52,828 nt of DNA from Bacteroidota bacterium (GCA_029573235.1 JAKQGX010000011.1:1-52828); one strand, 5' to 3'; shown: positions 25,772-35,474, numbered from the stretch's first letter. The notes: generated by a model from the letters alone, not told the origin. Made by a program: numbers and translations.

Positions 25772-27394
25772 ATGAGAGCAGTTTTAGTATGTATATACCT
25801 CATCTTTATGGCGGCTTCACTATCCGCCCAACCCGGTATCAAGTCGAGTTTTAATACCAAAGATGCTTCTTTTGGACAATCGGCAGCGGCAGACATAGAC
25901 GGTGATGGAAAGTTGGAAATAGTATTTGGTTGCTATAGAAACGACAGCATGATATATGCCCTCAATGCCGAAGATGGCAGCCTGTTGTGGAAATTTAATG
26001 CAAAGTCGGCAACGGCAGAAGGTTGCAATGATGTAGCACCTATCATTTACGATGTAGATAATGATGGGCAGTTGGAGGTTATTGTGCCCGGATCTTGCAA
26101 TCCTAAAACCTTTTGTTTGGATGGAAAAACAGGTGCGGTAAAATGGACGTGCAATACAAGAGGCAGCGACTCACCCCCTACCATTGCTGATATCGATAAC
26201 GATGGTAAGCCCGAAATCTTGCATGGAGAATTTGGAGGTTATGTGATTTGTATGAACGCCAGCAACGGTACCGTAAAATGGGAGATACCCGTGGACACCA
26301 AATCGTGGATACAAACAGCACCCAGTATTTTAGATATCGGCAACGATGGTGATTTAGACTTTGTAGTAGCTACTTGGAATGCCACCAACCGACAAGACAA
26401 TAAGGTGTATGCCTATAGAGGGAAAGATCAAAAGCTCTTGTGGACGCATGCTTTGTCGGATGTAGTGTATCATGGTAGTGCCATCGGAGACTTGGACAAT
26501 GACGGAAAGCAAGAAATCGTCATAGGCTGTTACAACGACACCTTGTATTGCCTTCGCTCGGATAGTGGTACCGTACAGTGGAAGTATAGTTTGGGTAATT
26601 ACTATTACGTTGGTGGGCCCGCGCAAATAGCCGATTTAAATAACGATGGTCGTTGTGAGGTCGTATTTACTGCATGGTATGCAGTAGTGGCACTTACATG
26701 GGATGGAAAGCTCTTTTGGCGATACAATATCCCTAATTACAAACAATCATTTAGAGGAGCCGCCATTGCAGATATCAACAACGATGCGTATCCCGATGTG
26801 GTGTTGGGTACCGATGGTGGCGATGTGTTGGCATTGAATGGGAACAATGGCTCCCCTATTTTTAGTATGAACCTTCGCAGTCATTACGGCGATTCGTTGT
26901 ACAATATCGACCATGCACCATTAGTGTCCGATTTTGATAAAGATGGAAAGATGGATGTCTTCATCGTGGGAGGTCATGCAGAGTATCCTAATTTTTATAA
27001 TGACTTTGGTAGGGCTTATATGTTATCTGTAGCAAAAGGTAACGGGCCTGATTGGTTGATGTTTCAGCAGAATATCAGAAGAACCAGCAATGTATGCCAA
27101 AGCCATCCCAGTGCAGTAGTAGCCTCTCATAATAGCGGTACTTCAGTAAGGATTGCCCCCAATCCTTTTTATGATAATACGACCATAATTGTAGCATTGG
27201 AGCGTCCCGCCACAGTTCAGTACCGCATTCAAAACATACAAGGAATAGAAGTCGGCAGCATGTCACCAACACTACTTGCAGCCGGTACGAACCCACTCAT
27301 ATGGAAGGCTCCGCCTCACTTGCCCACTGGCATCTATTACTGCACGTTGTTGATAGATGGTGCCATTACTCGCTTGAAAATGCAAGTGCTGTAA
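25772..27394 (+). CDS. Secreted FG-GAP/VCBS-repeat protein with T9SS sorting domain
   Basis: A 540-residue secreted protein. The signal peptide MRAVLVCIYLIFMAASLSAQ is followed by a beta-propeller built from FG-GAP/VCBS-like repeats with calcium-binding-like aspartates: ADIDGDGKLEIVFG, YDVDNDGQLEVIVPG, ADIDNDGKPEILHG, GDLDNDGKQEIVIG and ADLNNDGRCEVVFT. The last 75 residues (RIAPNPFYDNTTI to the end) are a Por/T9SS C-terminal sorting domain, so the protein should pass the outer membrane by type IX secretion and be released or attached. An adhesive or polymer-binding role is plausible but not shown. Confidence 0.92.
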   Translation: MRAVLVCIYLIFMAASLSAQPGIKSSFNTKDASFGQSAAADIDGDGKLEIVFGCYRNDSMIYALNAEDGSLLWKFNAKSATAEGCNDVAPIIYDVDNDGQLEVIVPGSCNPKTFCLDGKTGAVKWTCNTRGSDSPPTIADIDNDGKPEILHGEFGGYVICMNASNGTVKWEIPVDTKSWIQTAPSILDIGNDGDLDFVVATWNATNRQDNKVYAYRGKDQKLLWTHALSDVVYHGSAIGDLDNDGKQEIVIGCYNDTLYCLRSDSGTVQWKYSLGNYYYVGGPAQIADLNNDGRCEVVFTAWYAVVALTWDGKLFWRYNIPNYKQSFRGAAIADINNDAYPDVVLGTDGGDVLALNGNNGSPIFSMNLRSHYGDSLYNIDHAPLVSDFDKDGKMDVFIVGGHAEYPNFYNDFGRAYMLSVAKGNGPDWLMFQQNIRRTSNVCQSHPSAVVASHNSGTSVRIAPNPFYDNTTIIVALERPATVQYRIQNIQGIEVGSMSPTLLAAGTNPLIWKAPPHLPTGIYYCTLLIDGAITRLKMQVL

Positions 27395-27430
27395 ATGTTT
27401 TCCCATATCGATTGATGGTTGCCAAAAAAC

Positions 27431-27458
27431 AGAAAGAGACACCTAGGTATCTCTTTCT
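27431..27458. terminator. Bidirectional terminator between convergent genes
   Basis: A 9-bp stem, AGAAAGAGA at 27431-27439 and TCTCTTTCT at 27450-27458, encloses the palindrome ACCTAGGT. An A-run at 27424-27429 gives U's on the minus strand. It lies between the convergent FG-GAP gene and the M20 dipeptidase gene. Confidence 0.75.
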
Positions 27459-27480
27459 TATAATGAATGATGCATGAAGA

Positions 27481-28851
27481 CTAACGGCTCATCTCAGCAT
27501 AATACTTATGGAAGTAAGGGAGCGTTTCAATGCCTTTGTAGAAGTTTACAACATCGTATTTCTCATTAGGAGAATGGATATTATCGTTATCCAAACCAAA
27601 GCCCATAAGTACGGTTTTTAATCCTAATACTTTTTCAAACAATGCAATGATAGGAATGCTGCCTCCTCCTCTTGTTGGGATGGGGTCTTTCCCAAAGGCT
27701 GTTTGTATGGCTTTAGATGCAGCTTTGTAGGCAATGCTGTCAGTAGGGGTTACTACCGGCTCGCCACCATGATGCGGGGTTACTTTTACTTGTACAGATG
27801 CCGGTGCGATGCTTTCAAAATGTTTTTGAAATAAGGCGGCAATCTCATCCGAGTTTTGATGTGGTACCAAACGCATAGATATTTTAGCAAAGGCTTTAGA
27901 CGGCAATACCGTTTTGGCACCTTCGCCTGTATAACCGCCCCAGATGCCGTTTACATCCAATGTAGGGCGGATGCCGGTGCGCTCTAATGTAGTATATCCT
28001 TTTTCGCCCCATACGTCATTTACCTTCAAATCATCTTGGTATTCTTTCAGGTCAAACGGAGCATTGTTGAGTGCTTGACGTTCGGCATCGGTGAGGTTTT
28101 GTACCTTATCGTAAAAGCCGGGGATAGTAATGTGGTTGTCGGCATCATGCAAAGAAGCAATCATTTTACAAAGGGTGTTGATAGGATTGGCAACAGCGCC
28201 ACCATACACACCGCTATGCAAGTCTCGATTGGGTCCTGTTACTTCTACTTCCATATAGGCTAGTCCGCGCAAACCTGTTTCGATAGAAGGATGCTCCATG
28301 CTTATCATGGATGTGTCGGATACCAAAACGATATCGGCTTTTAGTTTTTCTTTATTGTTTTCTAAGAAAATACCCAAATTTGATGAGCCTACTTCCTCTT
28401 CTCCTTCTATCATGAACTTCACATTGCAAGCCAGTGTTTGGGTTTTGTGCATCACTTCCAATGCTTTTACATGCATAAACATTTGCCCTTTGTCGTCGCA
28501 TGCACCACGCGCATATATTTTACCATCTCTGATTTCCGGTTCGAAGGGGCCGCTTTTCCATAGTTCTAAAGGGTCTGCAGGCTGTACATCATAGTGCCCG
28601 TAAACCAATACAGTTGGGGCATTGGGGTTTACCATCAACTCGCCATATACAATCGGGTGTCCGGCAGTGGGGCAAATTTCTGCTTGGGTACAACCGGCTT
28701 TTAGCAAATTATCTTTTACTGCTTCGGCGCATCTGGCCACGTCATTTTTATAATGGCTATCAGCACTCACCGATGGAATTCGGAGCAAATCCAACAATTC
28801 ATTAAGAAAGCGATCTTTGTTTTCAGATAGATAATCATTCCATACTTGCAT
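27481..28851 (-). CDS. M20-family dipeptidase
   Basis: A 456-residue cytoplasmic zinc metallopeptidase of the M20 family (PepV/CNDP-type). Metal-site motifs are VYGHYDVQPADP (His, Asp), YARGACDDKGQMFMHV (bridging Asp), and FMIEGEEEVGSSNL (Glu pair). The middle GLRGLAYMEVEVTGPNRDLHSG is the dimerisation (lid) domain with its conserved His. It probably hydrolyses a range of dipeptides. The ATG at 28851 starts the family's conserved region; an upstream reading to 28923 adds 24 residues without similarity and contains a -7 box, so it was not used. Confidence 0.93.
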   Translation of the reverse strand: MQVWNDYLSENKDRFLNELLDLLRIPSVSADSHYKNDVARCAEAVKDNLLKAGCTQAEICPTAGHPIVYGELMVNPNAPTVLVYGHYDVQPADPLELWKSGPFEPEIRDGKIYARGACDDKGQMFMHVKALEVMHKTQTLACNVKFMIEGEEEVGSSNLGIFLENNKEKLKADIVLVSDTSMISMEHPSIETGLRGLAYMEVEVTGPNRDLHSGVYGGAVANPINTLCKMIASLHDADNHITIPGFYDKVQNLTDAERQALNNAPFDLKEYQDDLKVNDVWGEKGYTTLERTGIRPTLDVNGIWGGYTGEGAKTVLPSKAFAKISMRLVPHQNSDEIAALFQKHFESIAPASVQVKVTPHHGGEPVVTPTDSIAYKAASKAIQTAFGKDPIPTRGGGSIPIIALFEKVLGLKTVLMGFGLDNDNIHSPNEKYDVVNFYKGIETLPYFHKYYAEMSR

Positions 28852-28885
28852 AGTATTGATTGTTTTTTTTGATTTAGTAAAGTCC

Positions 28886-28893
28886 CAAAAGTA
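28886..28893 (-). promoter_or_regulatory. Bacteroidota -7 box (TACTTTTG)
   Basis: An exact TAnnTTTG match on the minus strand, 34 bases upstream of the ATG of the M20 dipeptidase. No clear -33 TTG is seen. Confidence 0.35.
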
Positions 28894-29064
28894 ACCAATA
28901 CCCAGCAAATACGGTGGCAGCAATTAGAAAATTACACGTGATAATTAGGGGTATTTTTTGCATCAGAAAAGTACTGTTTCCAAAACGTGCAATGCTACAC
29001 ACGCTGAATACAGATAACCTTCATCTCCCAAAATCATTAGGATGTTTTCTTAATTTGCAACCTT

Positions 29065-30159
29065 ATGAGCCAAGCCTCTCGCCCCAAAGCTGTATTGATA
29101 GAGCTGTACGATTCGCATGATGAAACCCTGTATTCCCAAATAGCATTTTTGAAAAAAGGAGGGTATGATGCCACGCTTATTATCTCAAGAAAAAAACAAG
29201 AGGAGGCCGCCTACTATTGCACCGATGAACCGCTGTTTTTGACAGATTGCACCACGCGGAAAGGGTGGCAATTATGGAAAGAATTGTGGCGCATCCGTCA
29301 ATTTATCATCCATGAAAAATTTGAGGTTGTCATTCTGAGCACGGCACATGGAAGCACCATTCGCAATCTATGCCTCTTGCCCTTTCCCAAATCCATTCGC
29401 TTTTTCGGCATTCTGCACGGCGTGAATAAATTAACTGGAAGCACATCTCAAAAGCTGATTTCTACGAGGGTAAAAAAATATTTTCTACTCAGCCATTATA
29501 TGGAGCAGAAAGCCATGAAGGTACCACACGGAGCCTTGCAGTTTCGGGTGTTTTATCCCATGTTTCATCCCTCGTATCCAACGGTGCCGATTGCCGAAAA
29601 AAAGCCGGGTACCTATTGGGTTTGTGTGCCCGGAGCGGTAGAATACAAACGCCGAGACTATCTCAGCCTCTTACAACAATTTGCCGCCTTACCGCAAAAA
29701 CCTCCGATAACCTTTATCATTTTGGGGAATGGCAGCCATAAAGAAGGTAATGGAAAGGAAGTACAACAAATAGCCAAAGAATTAGGCATCGCCCATCATT
29801 TTATCTTCTTCCATGAGTTTGTAACCAATGCGGTCTTTCACCACTATTTACAAGCATCCGATGCAGTATTGCCCCTGATACACCCCATCAATGCCGATAT
29901 GGAAAAATACCTTGAGAATCAAATTAGCGGCAGTTTCAACTTGGCGTACTGTTATCATTTGCCCATATTGATGCATCGCTTTTTTAGCCGTTACGAAGCC
30001 GATTTTAAAGACAACAGTATTTATTATGATTTAGATCAGTTGGGAGAAACACTCTATTCACTTCCTGCTTTGCTGGAAAACAAACACCACCTATTTTATA
30101 CTGAAAAGCAATGGTCGTTTGACTACCAAGCGGAGCAATACCTTTCATTTTTATCGTAG
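29065..30159 (+). CDS. Glycosyltransferase-like protein, family uncertain
   Basis: A 364-residue protein without signal peptide or membrane segments. The overall shape suggests a GT-B glycosyltransferase: KAVLIELYDSHDETLYSQIAFLKKGGY at the start; a second half with YWVCVPGAVEYKRRDYLSLLQQ, ITFIILGNGSHKEG and IAHHFIFFHEFV, which resemble the strands of a GT4-type domain; and ASDAVLPLIHP at the expected place of the sugar-binding helix. The usual E-x7-E motif is not clear. The ATG at 29065 is the first sensible start. It stands alone between a divergent dipeptidase gene and a convergent trans-sulfuration gene. The assignment is structural guesswork. Confidence 0.65.
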   Translation: MSQASRPKAVLIELYDSHDETLYSQIAFLKKGGYDATLIISRKKQEEAAYYCTDEPLFLTDCTTRKGWQLWKELWRIRQFIIHEKFEVVILSTAHGSTIRNLCLLPFPKSIRFFGILHGVNKLTGSTSQKLISTRVKKYFLLSHYMEQKAMKVPHGALQFRVFYPMFHPSYPTVPIAEKKPGTYWVCVPGAVEYKRRDYLSLLQQFAALPQKPPITFIILGNGSHKEGNGKEVQQIAKELGIAHHFIFFHEFVTNAVFHHYLQASDAVLPLIHPINADMEKYLENQISGSFNLAYCYHLPILMHRFFSRYEADFKDNSIYYDLDQLGETLYSLPALLENKHHLFYTEKQWSFDYQAEQYLSFLS

Positions 30160-30188
30160 TGCTGGTAGCCATTCCATTCATAAAAAAA

Positions 30189-30214
30189 TAACCGCAAGCA
30201 AGCGCCTGCGGTTA
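30189..30214. terminator. Hairpin terminator between convergent genes
   Basis: An 8-bp stem, TAACCGCA at 30189-30196 and TGCGGTTA at 30207-30214, with an A-run just left of it, so U's follow on the minus strand. It should end the trans-sulfuration gene and may also stop plus-strand transcripts. Confidence 0.7.
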
Positions 30215-30254
30215 GTGATGTATTGCTTTGCAATATTCGGAAGGGCAACGGCAA

Positions 30255-31409
30255 TTAGCCAATTGCTTGCTCCAAATCTTTAATCAAGTCGTCCACATCT
30301 TCGATGCCCACACTCAAGCGAATGAGCGAGTCAACCAATCCGTTTTTAATGCGGTCTTCACGAGGGATGGATGCATGGGTCATGGTGGCAGGATGCCCAA
30401 TGAGCGATTCCACACCTCCCAACGACTCTGCCAATGAGAAAAGCTCGGTGCGCTTTAATACTTCGTTGGCAGCTTCGATGCTGTCATTTTTGAGGGTAAA
30501 AGAAATCATACCGCCAAAGCCTCTCATTTGTCTTTTGGCTACTTCATGGTTGGGATGGTCTTCAAAACCACACCAAAATACCTTTCCTACTTTAGGATGC
30601 GCACGAAGCCACTTGGCAATAGCCTCACCATTCTCACAATGGCGTTGCATCCGTACGTGCAGGGTTTTGATACCGCGCAATATCAACCATGCATCGTGCG
30701 GTCCGGGTACCGCACCACAACTATTTTGTATGAAGCGCAGCCTTTCTTCCAGTGCTGCATCCTTCATAATTAAGGCCCCATGCACCACATCGCTATGTCC
30801 GCCTAAGTACTTGGTAGCCGAATGCAATACGATATCGGCTCCTTGGTCTAACGGGTTTTGTAAATATGGTGAAGCAAATGTATTATCTACCACCATGATG
30901 ATATTATGTTGCTTGGCAATAGCCGCTACTGCTGCAATGTCCACGATGTTCAGCAAGGGATTAGTGGGCGTTTCTGCCCATATCATTTTGGTGTGCTCAT
31001 TGATATACCCGCGAACATTTTCGGGGTTGTTCATATCAATAAAGTGAAACGTAATGCCGTAGTTGGCAAATACCTTGGTGAAGATGCGATAAGTGCCGCC
31101 ATAAAGGTCGTTGGCAACAATTACTTCATCGCCGGGCAAGAGTAATTTCGCAACGGCATCCGTAGCTGCCATGCCACTGCCAAAGCACAAGGCATACTTG
31201 CCATTTTCAATACTGGCTAATGCATTTTGCAATACCGTTCTTGTGGGGTTTTGCGTACGGGCATATTCATACCCTTTGTGGTCGCCGGGGGCGTTTTGCA
31301 CATAGGTAGAGGTTTGGTAAATGGGCGTCATAATGGCGCCGGTGGTAGGGTCGGGTGCTACACCTGCATGAATGAGTTTGGTAGCAAGCTTATGCTGTTG
31401 ATTATTCAT
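30255..31409 (-). CDS. Trans-sulfuration PLP enzyme (cystathionine gamma-synthase/lyase type)
   Basis: A 384-residue enzyme of the Cys/Met metabolism PLP family. The cofactor lysine is Lys200 in LHSATKYLGGHSDVVHG. The phosphate-binding YEYARTQNPTRTVLQ (about 47-61) and FGSGMAATDAV are typical. The family cannot be split safely by eye: cystathionine gamma-synthase and gamma-lyase are both possible, with a slight preference for synthase from overall resemblance. The ATG at 31409 is preferred over one five codons upstream. A -7 box lies 24 bases ahead. No methionine-related riboswitch fits in the short leader. Confidence 0.92.
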   Translation of the reverse strand: MNNQQHKLATKLIHAGVAPDPTTGAIMTPIYQTSTYVQNAPGDHKGYEYARTQNPTRTVLQNALASIENGKYALCFGSGMAATDAVAKLLLPGDEVIVANDLYGGTYRIFTKVFANYGITFHFIDMNNPENVRGYINEHTKMIWAETPTNPLLNIVDIAAVAAIAKQHNIIMVVDNTFASPYLQNPLDQGADIVLHSATKYLGGHSDVVHGALIMKDAALEERLRFIQNSCGAVPGPHDAWLILRGIKTLHVRMQRHCENGEAIAKWLRAHPKVGKVFWCGFEDHPNHEVAKRQMRGFGGMISFTLKNDSIEAANEVLKRTELFSLAESLGGVESLIGHPATMTHASIPREDRIKNGLVDSLIRLSVGIEDVDDLIKDLEQAIG

Positions 31410-31432
31410 TATCTGTTTTTTCAAATTTTTCG

Positions 31433-31440
31433 CAAAGGTA
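31433..31440 (-). promoter_or_regulatory. Bacteroidota -7 box (TACCTTTG)
   Basis: An exact TAnnTTTG match on the minus strand, 24 bases upstream of the trans-sulfuration gene's ATG. There is no clear -33 TTG. Confidence 0.4.
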
Positions 31441-31507
31441 TATACTGAAATAAAATATTGTGCGAAGATTCACACGGTACAAGTAGCCGGTATGAAAGTG
31501 CTTTTCG

Positions 31508-32242
31508 CTAAGCAAGCTCGGGCAATATTAATTGGTCTAAATCATCAATGCCGGGTGTATTCAAGCAAACAAAACCTTCGGCATATTGGGTGCCGATGCG
31601 CTTGCCCAACAGCGCATCCCGATAGCGTATTTGCTCCAAGAATTCGGCTGTGGCAATATAGGTTATCGGCTCCTCTGACTTTGTTTGATGAAATTGACTT
31701 TTGTAGCAGCGGATGGCATCCATTTTCTGCTCCATTACGGTGCTGATGTCCACGATGATATTCGGCTCATGCATGCGGTCTTGTATCATGTGAAAGACCC
31801 TCTTAGGTCGCCATGCTGCTTGCAATTGTCCTTGTCTTGTGGTTTCTATTTTTCGCAATCCGGATAGGAAACAAGCATCAGCAATGAGTTTTCCGGCACG
31901 CCCATGGTCGGGGTGGCGGTCGTCAAGAGCATTGGCAATAACTATGTCCGGTTGGTAATGTCGGAGGTACGTAATAAGGGTGCGTTGGTGCGATTCATCA
32001 TTTACAAAAAATCCATCTCGCATACCGGCGTTTTCACGAACAGATAGTTGCATGACTGCTGCTGCATCCTGAGCTTCTTGTAGCCTAAGCTCGGGAGTGC
32101 CACGAGTACCCAGCTCGCCGCGGGTAAGGTCTAACACGCCAACCTGCTGCCCTTTTTGTGCATGTTTCAACAAGGTACCCGCGCAACCCAGCTCTACATC
32201 ATCGGGGTGTACGGCGATGGCTAAAATATGTAGTTTGTGCAT
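31508..32242 (-). CDS. bshB1: Bacillithiol biosynthesis deacetylase BshB1
   Basis: A 244-residue zinc-dependent deacetylase of the LmbE/PIG-L family. The zinc motif AVHPDDVELGCAG is at residues 11-23, and the conserved ALDDRHPDHGRAG follows near residue 105. The pattern TRGELGTRGTPELRLQEA near residue 40 and the YKSQFHQTKSEEPITYI segment match the BshB1 subgroup, which removes acetate from GlcNAc-malate on the way to bacillithiol. The ATG at 32242 puts the zinc motif near the N-terminus; a longer frame to 32290 adds 16 residues of no similarity. bshA and bshC are not in the window. Confidence 0.93.
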   Translation of the reverse strand: MHKLHILAIAVHPDDVELGCAGTLLKHAQKGQQVGVLDLTRGELGTRGTPELRLQEAQDAAAVMQLSVRENAGMRDGFFVNDESHQRTLITYLRHYQPDIVIANALDDRHPDHGRAGKLIADACFLSGLRKIETTRQGQLQAAWRPKRVFHMIQDRMHEPNIIVDISTVMEQKMDAIRCYKSQFHQTKSEEPITYIATAEFLEQIRYRDALLGKRIGTQYAEGFVCLNTPGIDDLDQLILPELA

Positions 32243-32570
32243 AGCTCGCAAAGTTCTAGATGTAAAAGGAAACCCCCAAATAGCCATCATAGAAAAGGAG
32301 TATAGCCCTATTCTGCAGCACTTCCTTGATGTTGAGAAAGCGAAAGGGTAGAGGGGTTTTCATTTTTGTTTTGTAATGGGTATTGGTTGGCTGTTAATTA
32401 CAAAAGCGATTTTTTATGAAAATCCTCCAACCTTTTTTAGCAATGGAGGTGTCTTGTATTTTTGTTGCTTGCTTTTAAGAAATGTATTACATTTATCCGA
32501 TTAAATTTCTTTAGTAAGCGCTACTGGTTTCCATACCATGTTGAACGAACAAAAATTTTTTATCGATTTT
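32243..32570. other. Intergenic region upstream of the large T9SS protein
   Basis: A 328-base gap with no gene. It holds an inverted repeat (CCTCCA at 32424-32429, TGGAGG at 32444-32449) and then an exact -7 box at 32457-32464. The repeat lies just upstream of that box and could be an operator. If the box is used, the next gene has a leader of about 100 bases. Confidence 0.4.
32457..32464 (+). promoter_or_regulatory. Bacteroidota -7 box (TATTTTTG)
   Basis: An exact TAnnTTTG match upstream of the large T9SS protein gene, directly after a 6-bp inverted repeat. The predicted leader is about 100 bases. Confidence 0.35.
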
Positions 32571-35474
32571 ATGAAAATGAGATTTACGTTTTGGGCTGCA
32601 GCCGTGCTGTTTTTTACTGTGTTGCACACCTACAAGAGCACCGCACAGACTGTACCTATTGTTTGCCCCACCAATATTGATTGGGAATTGGGCGATACCA
32701 CCAATTGGACGGCTGCTACCGGTGGACCTGGAACAACACCGGGAGGGGTAGTAACTGGACCATCGGCACCACCACCACCACAAGTGCCGCAAACGACTAT
32801 TACAACTCCGGTTGCTGGTTTTGTAGCCGGACGACAAGATATTAAGACTCCTGCTATGCCCAACGATTTTTACGGTGGGTTTCCGGTAGTGTCTCCTTTG
32901 GGAGGTAATTTCTCTGTAAAATTAGGAGATAGTCTAAGTGGTAATGGTGCAGAAAAAATTTCCTACACTTTTACCGTACCGGTAGGGGTTGATAATTATA
33001 GTATAGATTTCCTGTATGCGGTAGTATTGGAAAACCCTGCTGGCCACGACCCTGAAGAAATGCCTCGCTTCACAGTGTCGGTAAAAACAGCCAGTGGCGG
33101 CACGGTAAGAAACGGTTGTTATGATTTGAACTTTGTAGCCAATTCAAATCTACCCGGCTTTTTTGCATCCCCTAATAGAGCCGGGGTGCTTTACAAACCG
33201 TGGACTCGACATACCTTAAACCTTAGTGGTACTGCAGGGCAAACCATTGTTGTAGATATTACTACAGGAGATTGCTCTTTAGGAGGTCACTTTGGTTATG
33301 GATATTTTGATGTATTGGGTTGCCAAGAGTTTAAGGTGGTTATGGATTCTTGTAACCTCGACCGCGGTGGTGCTTACTTGTCCGGTCCTAATGGTTATTG
33401 GAAATACGAATGGTACAACAATGACTATTCTGTATTGGTAGATACCGGTCAATATGCCGCTTTCCAACCGATAACTACTACTCCACAAATTTATAACTTG
33501 GTACTCACCCCATACCCATCGGTAAGCCTTTGCTTGGATACCATAAAAACAGTTCCATTAGCGAATATCAACTTGGAAAAACACGACGTGTTTTGTACGC
33601 TACCGAATGCCGGCATACCGATAAATGTAAATCCGCAAGGTAGCAACTTAACCTATGCTTGGACAGAATCTAATGCCGGTAGTACATTGAGTTGTACCAA
33701 TTGTTCGAATCCTATTGCTACTACACCTACATCTAATTTTTACACGGTGAATGTGGTAGATGACCAAGGATGTAGAAAGTCTGAAATAACCTTTGTGGGT
33801 GTGAATGAAAACACATGGGATGCAACCAATGATTTTGTCTTTTGCCATCCCGGTTATACCACGCTTAATATTAATGCTCAGGGACCATTGCCACTGACAC
33901 CGGTTACTTGTGGTGCAAGCGCCACGCCTTGTGCAGCACCTAATTTTGTAGATGTACAAAGCCTGTATCGCGGTACGGGTTACATTACCCGTTTTGATAC
34001 CTCTACATTAAACAATCCATTCCCGGGTCAATACACTTCCGGTCATATGCAATTCCTCTTGAAACGAGATGATATGTGGGGCTCCGGCTTGCGTTACGGC
34101 ACCATATCCGGTATTGGTTTTGACGTAGCGGACCCGAATGGTGCAACGCTTGATAACTTTACCATCTCCTTAGCCTGCACCAACCGTAGCTCTATGGGTG
34201 GTGGTTTTGTACCGGCTACAACACTCACTCCGGTTTATACCGCATTAGCACCGGTTGTTGCTACTACCGGATGGAATGATTTCACCTTTGATGTTCCTTA
34301 TAATTGGGATACTGCACAAAGTTTGGTTGTGGATATATGCTTTACCAATGCGACTACTAATAATCCGGCTTTAATGGTAACTGAAAACACCAATTCGGTA
34401 GATGCCATTGGTGCATTCTCAACAGCTGCCGGTATGAATGTTTGTAACGGTGCTATTGCCTCAGTAAACCGTACCAGCAACAATCGACCTAAAATGCGCG
34501 TCAGCTATTGTAAGTCTCCGGACAGACCATTTGATTATACTTGGACTCCCGGTACGTATATGTCTGACTCTACAGTGCAATCGCCAGTTGTTTACATCAC
34601 CAAAACTACTTCGATACAAGTAACCGGTATTGGTGGTAGCGATTGTCCAATGAAGGATAGTCTTACGATTACGGTGCCTATTCATGATTATGAAATATTC
34701 CCGAAAGATACTTCCATTTGCTTGGGTCAGCCATTTGGGTTGATTGCTGCTGGAACCTTCTCTGGTGTTTCTTGGTATGAATATGATAGCGCAACCAATG
34801 TATTCACTACACCTACAACGCTTTCATGCTCCGGTTGCAACGATCCGAACACCATTCCTAACCCTACAGCCACTCCTACAGATACCGGTATGTACGCTGT
34901 AGTATATACAGATAAAGATGGTTGTCAAGATACCTTATACATGTATGTTACAGTACGTCCATTGCCTCCGGTTACAGTACTCAATCCTGATACCGTAGTG
35001 ATGGCTTTCGGTACCCAAGCCAATCTATTAGCTTCCGGTGCGTACTTATATACTTGGATGCCAAGTGGAACCCTTAATAATCCGAACTTGGTAAATCCTA
35101 TTGCTACACCGCAAGCACCTACGATGTACTATGTATATGGGGTGAATGAAGACGGCTGTCGCAATATTGACTCAGTATATGTGGACATTGACTTTAGTGC
35201 CAACTTGTTTGTCCCTACTGCCTTTACACCGAATGGCGATGGTAAAAACGATCTGTTCAAAGTGTCGAATGTAACCTTCCAACGCTTACAAGAGTTTAAG
35301 ATATATAACCGTTGGGGGCAAGAAGTATTTAGCACCAATGACATCAAAGTTGGTTGGGATGGTCATTGGAGAGGGCAGCCCCAAGATATGGGTGTGTACC
35401 AGTACATAATAAAGGTAGCTATACCGGATGGTACCATAAAAACCTATAAAGGCAACGTAACCTTGGTACGGTAA
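32571..35474 (+). CDS. Large T9SS surface protein with gliding motility-associated C-terminal domain
   Basis: A 967-residue exported protein. The signal peptide FTFWAAAVLFFTVLHTYKSTAQ ends near residue 26, and the ATG at 32571 is chosen to start it (32538 would add 11 residues). The first third looks like a beta-sandwich, followed by Cys-containing repeats with a shared pattern: LSCTNCSNPIATTP...VVDDQGC, LSCSGCNDPNTIPNP...YTDKDGC, and a third reading NPIATPQAP...GVNEDGC. The last 95 residues (LFVPTAFTPNGDGKND...IYNRWGQEVF...GNVTLVR) are the CHU_C/TIGR04131 gliding-motility-associated domain, a type IX secretion signal that attaches proteins to the surface. An adhesin role is likely. It is monocistronic, ending in a strong terminator. 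Confidence 0.93.
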   Translation: MKMRFTFWAAAVLFFTVLHTYKSTAQTVPIVCPTNIDWELGDTTNWTAATGGPGTTPGGVVTGPSAPPPPQVPQTTITTPVAGFVAGRQDIKTPAMPNDFYGGFPVVSPLGGNFSVKLGDSLSGNGAEKISYTFTVPVGVDNYSIDFLYAVVLENPAGHDPEEMPRFTVSVKTASGGTVRNGCYDLNFVANSNLPGFFASPNRAGVLYKPWTRHTLNLSGTAGQTIVVDITTGDCSLGGHFGYGYFDVLGCQEFKVVMDSCNLDRGGAYLSGPNGYWKYEWYNNDYSVLVDTGQYAAFQPITTTPQIYNLVLTPYPSVSLCLDTIKTVPLANINLEKHDVFCTLPNAGIPINVNPQGSNLTYAWTESNAGSTLSCTNCSNPIATTPTSNFYTVNVVDDQGCRKSEITFVGVNENTWDATNDFVFCHPGYTTLNINAQGPLPLTPVTCGASATPCAAPNFVDVQSLYRGTGYITRFDTSTLNNPFPGQYTSGHMQFLLKRDDMWGSGLRYGTISGIGFDVADPNGATLDNFTISLACTNRSSMGGGFVPATTLTPVYTALAPVVATTGWNDFTFDVPYNWDTAQSLVVDICFTNATTNNPALMVTENTNSVDAIGAFSTAAGMNVCNGAIASVNRTSNNRPKMRVSYCKSPDRPFDYTWTPGTYMSDSTVQSPVVYITKTTSIQVTGIGGSDCPMKDSLTITVPIHDYEIFPKDTSICLGQPFGLIAAGTFSGVSWYEYDSATNVFTTPTTLSCSGCNDPNTIPNPTATPTDTGMYAVVYTDKDGCQDTLYMYVTVRPLPPVTVLNPDTVVMAFGTQANLLASGAYLYTWMPSGTLNNPNLVNPIATPQAPTMYYVYGVNEDGCRNIDSVYVDIDFSANLFVPTAFTPNGDGKNDLFKVSNVTFQRLQEFKIYNRWGQEVFSTNDIKVGWDGHWRGQPQDMGVYQYIIKVAIPDGTIKTYKGNVTLVR

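Noticed and set aside
25561-25854. A 97-codon plus-strand frame in the 466-base gap
   Set aside because: It overlaps the signal peptide of the FG-GAP gene in another frame and has no domain or conserved look.
32740-32790. A tandem-looking run of CAC/ACC triplets
   Set aside because: It is coding sequence for Pro/Thr-rich residues in the T9SS protein and not a microsatellite of note.
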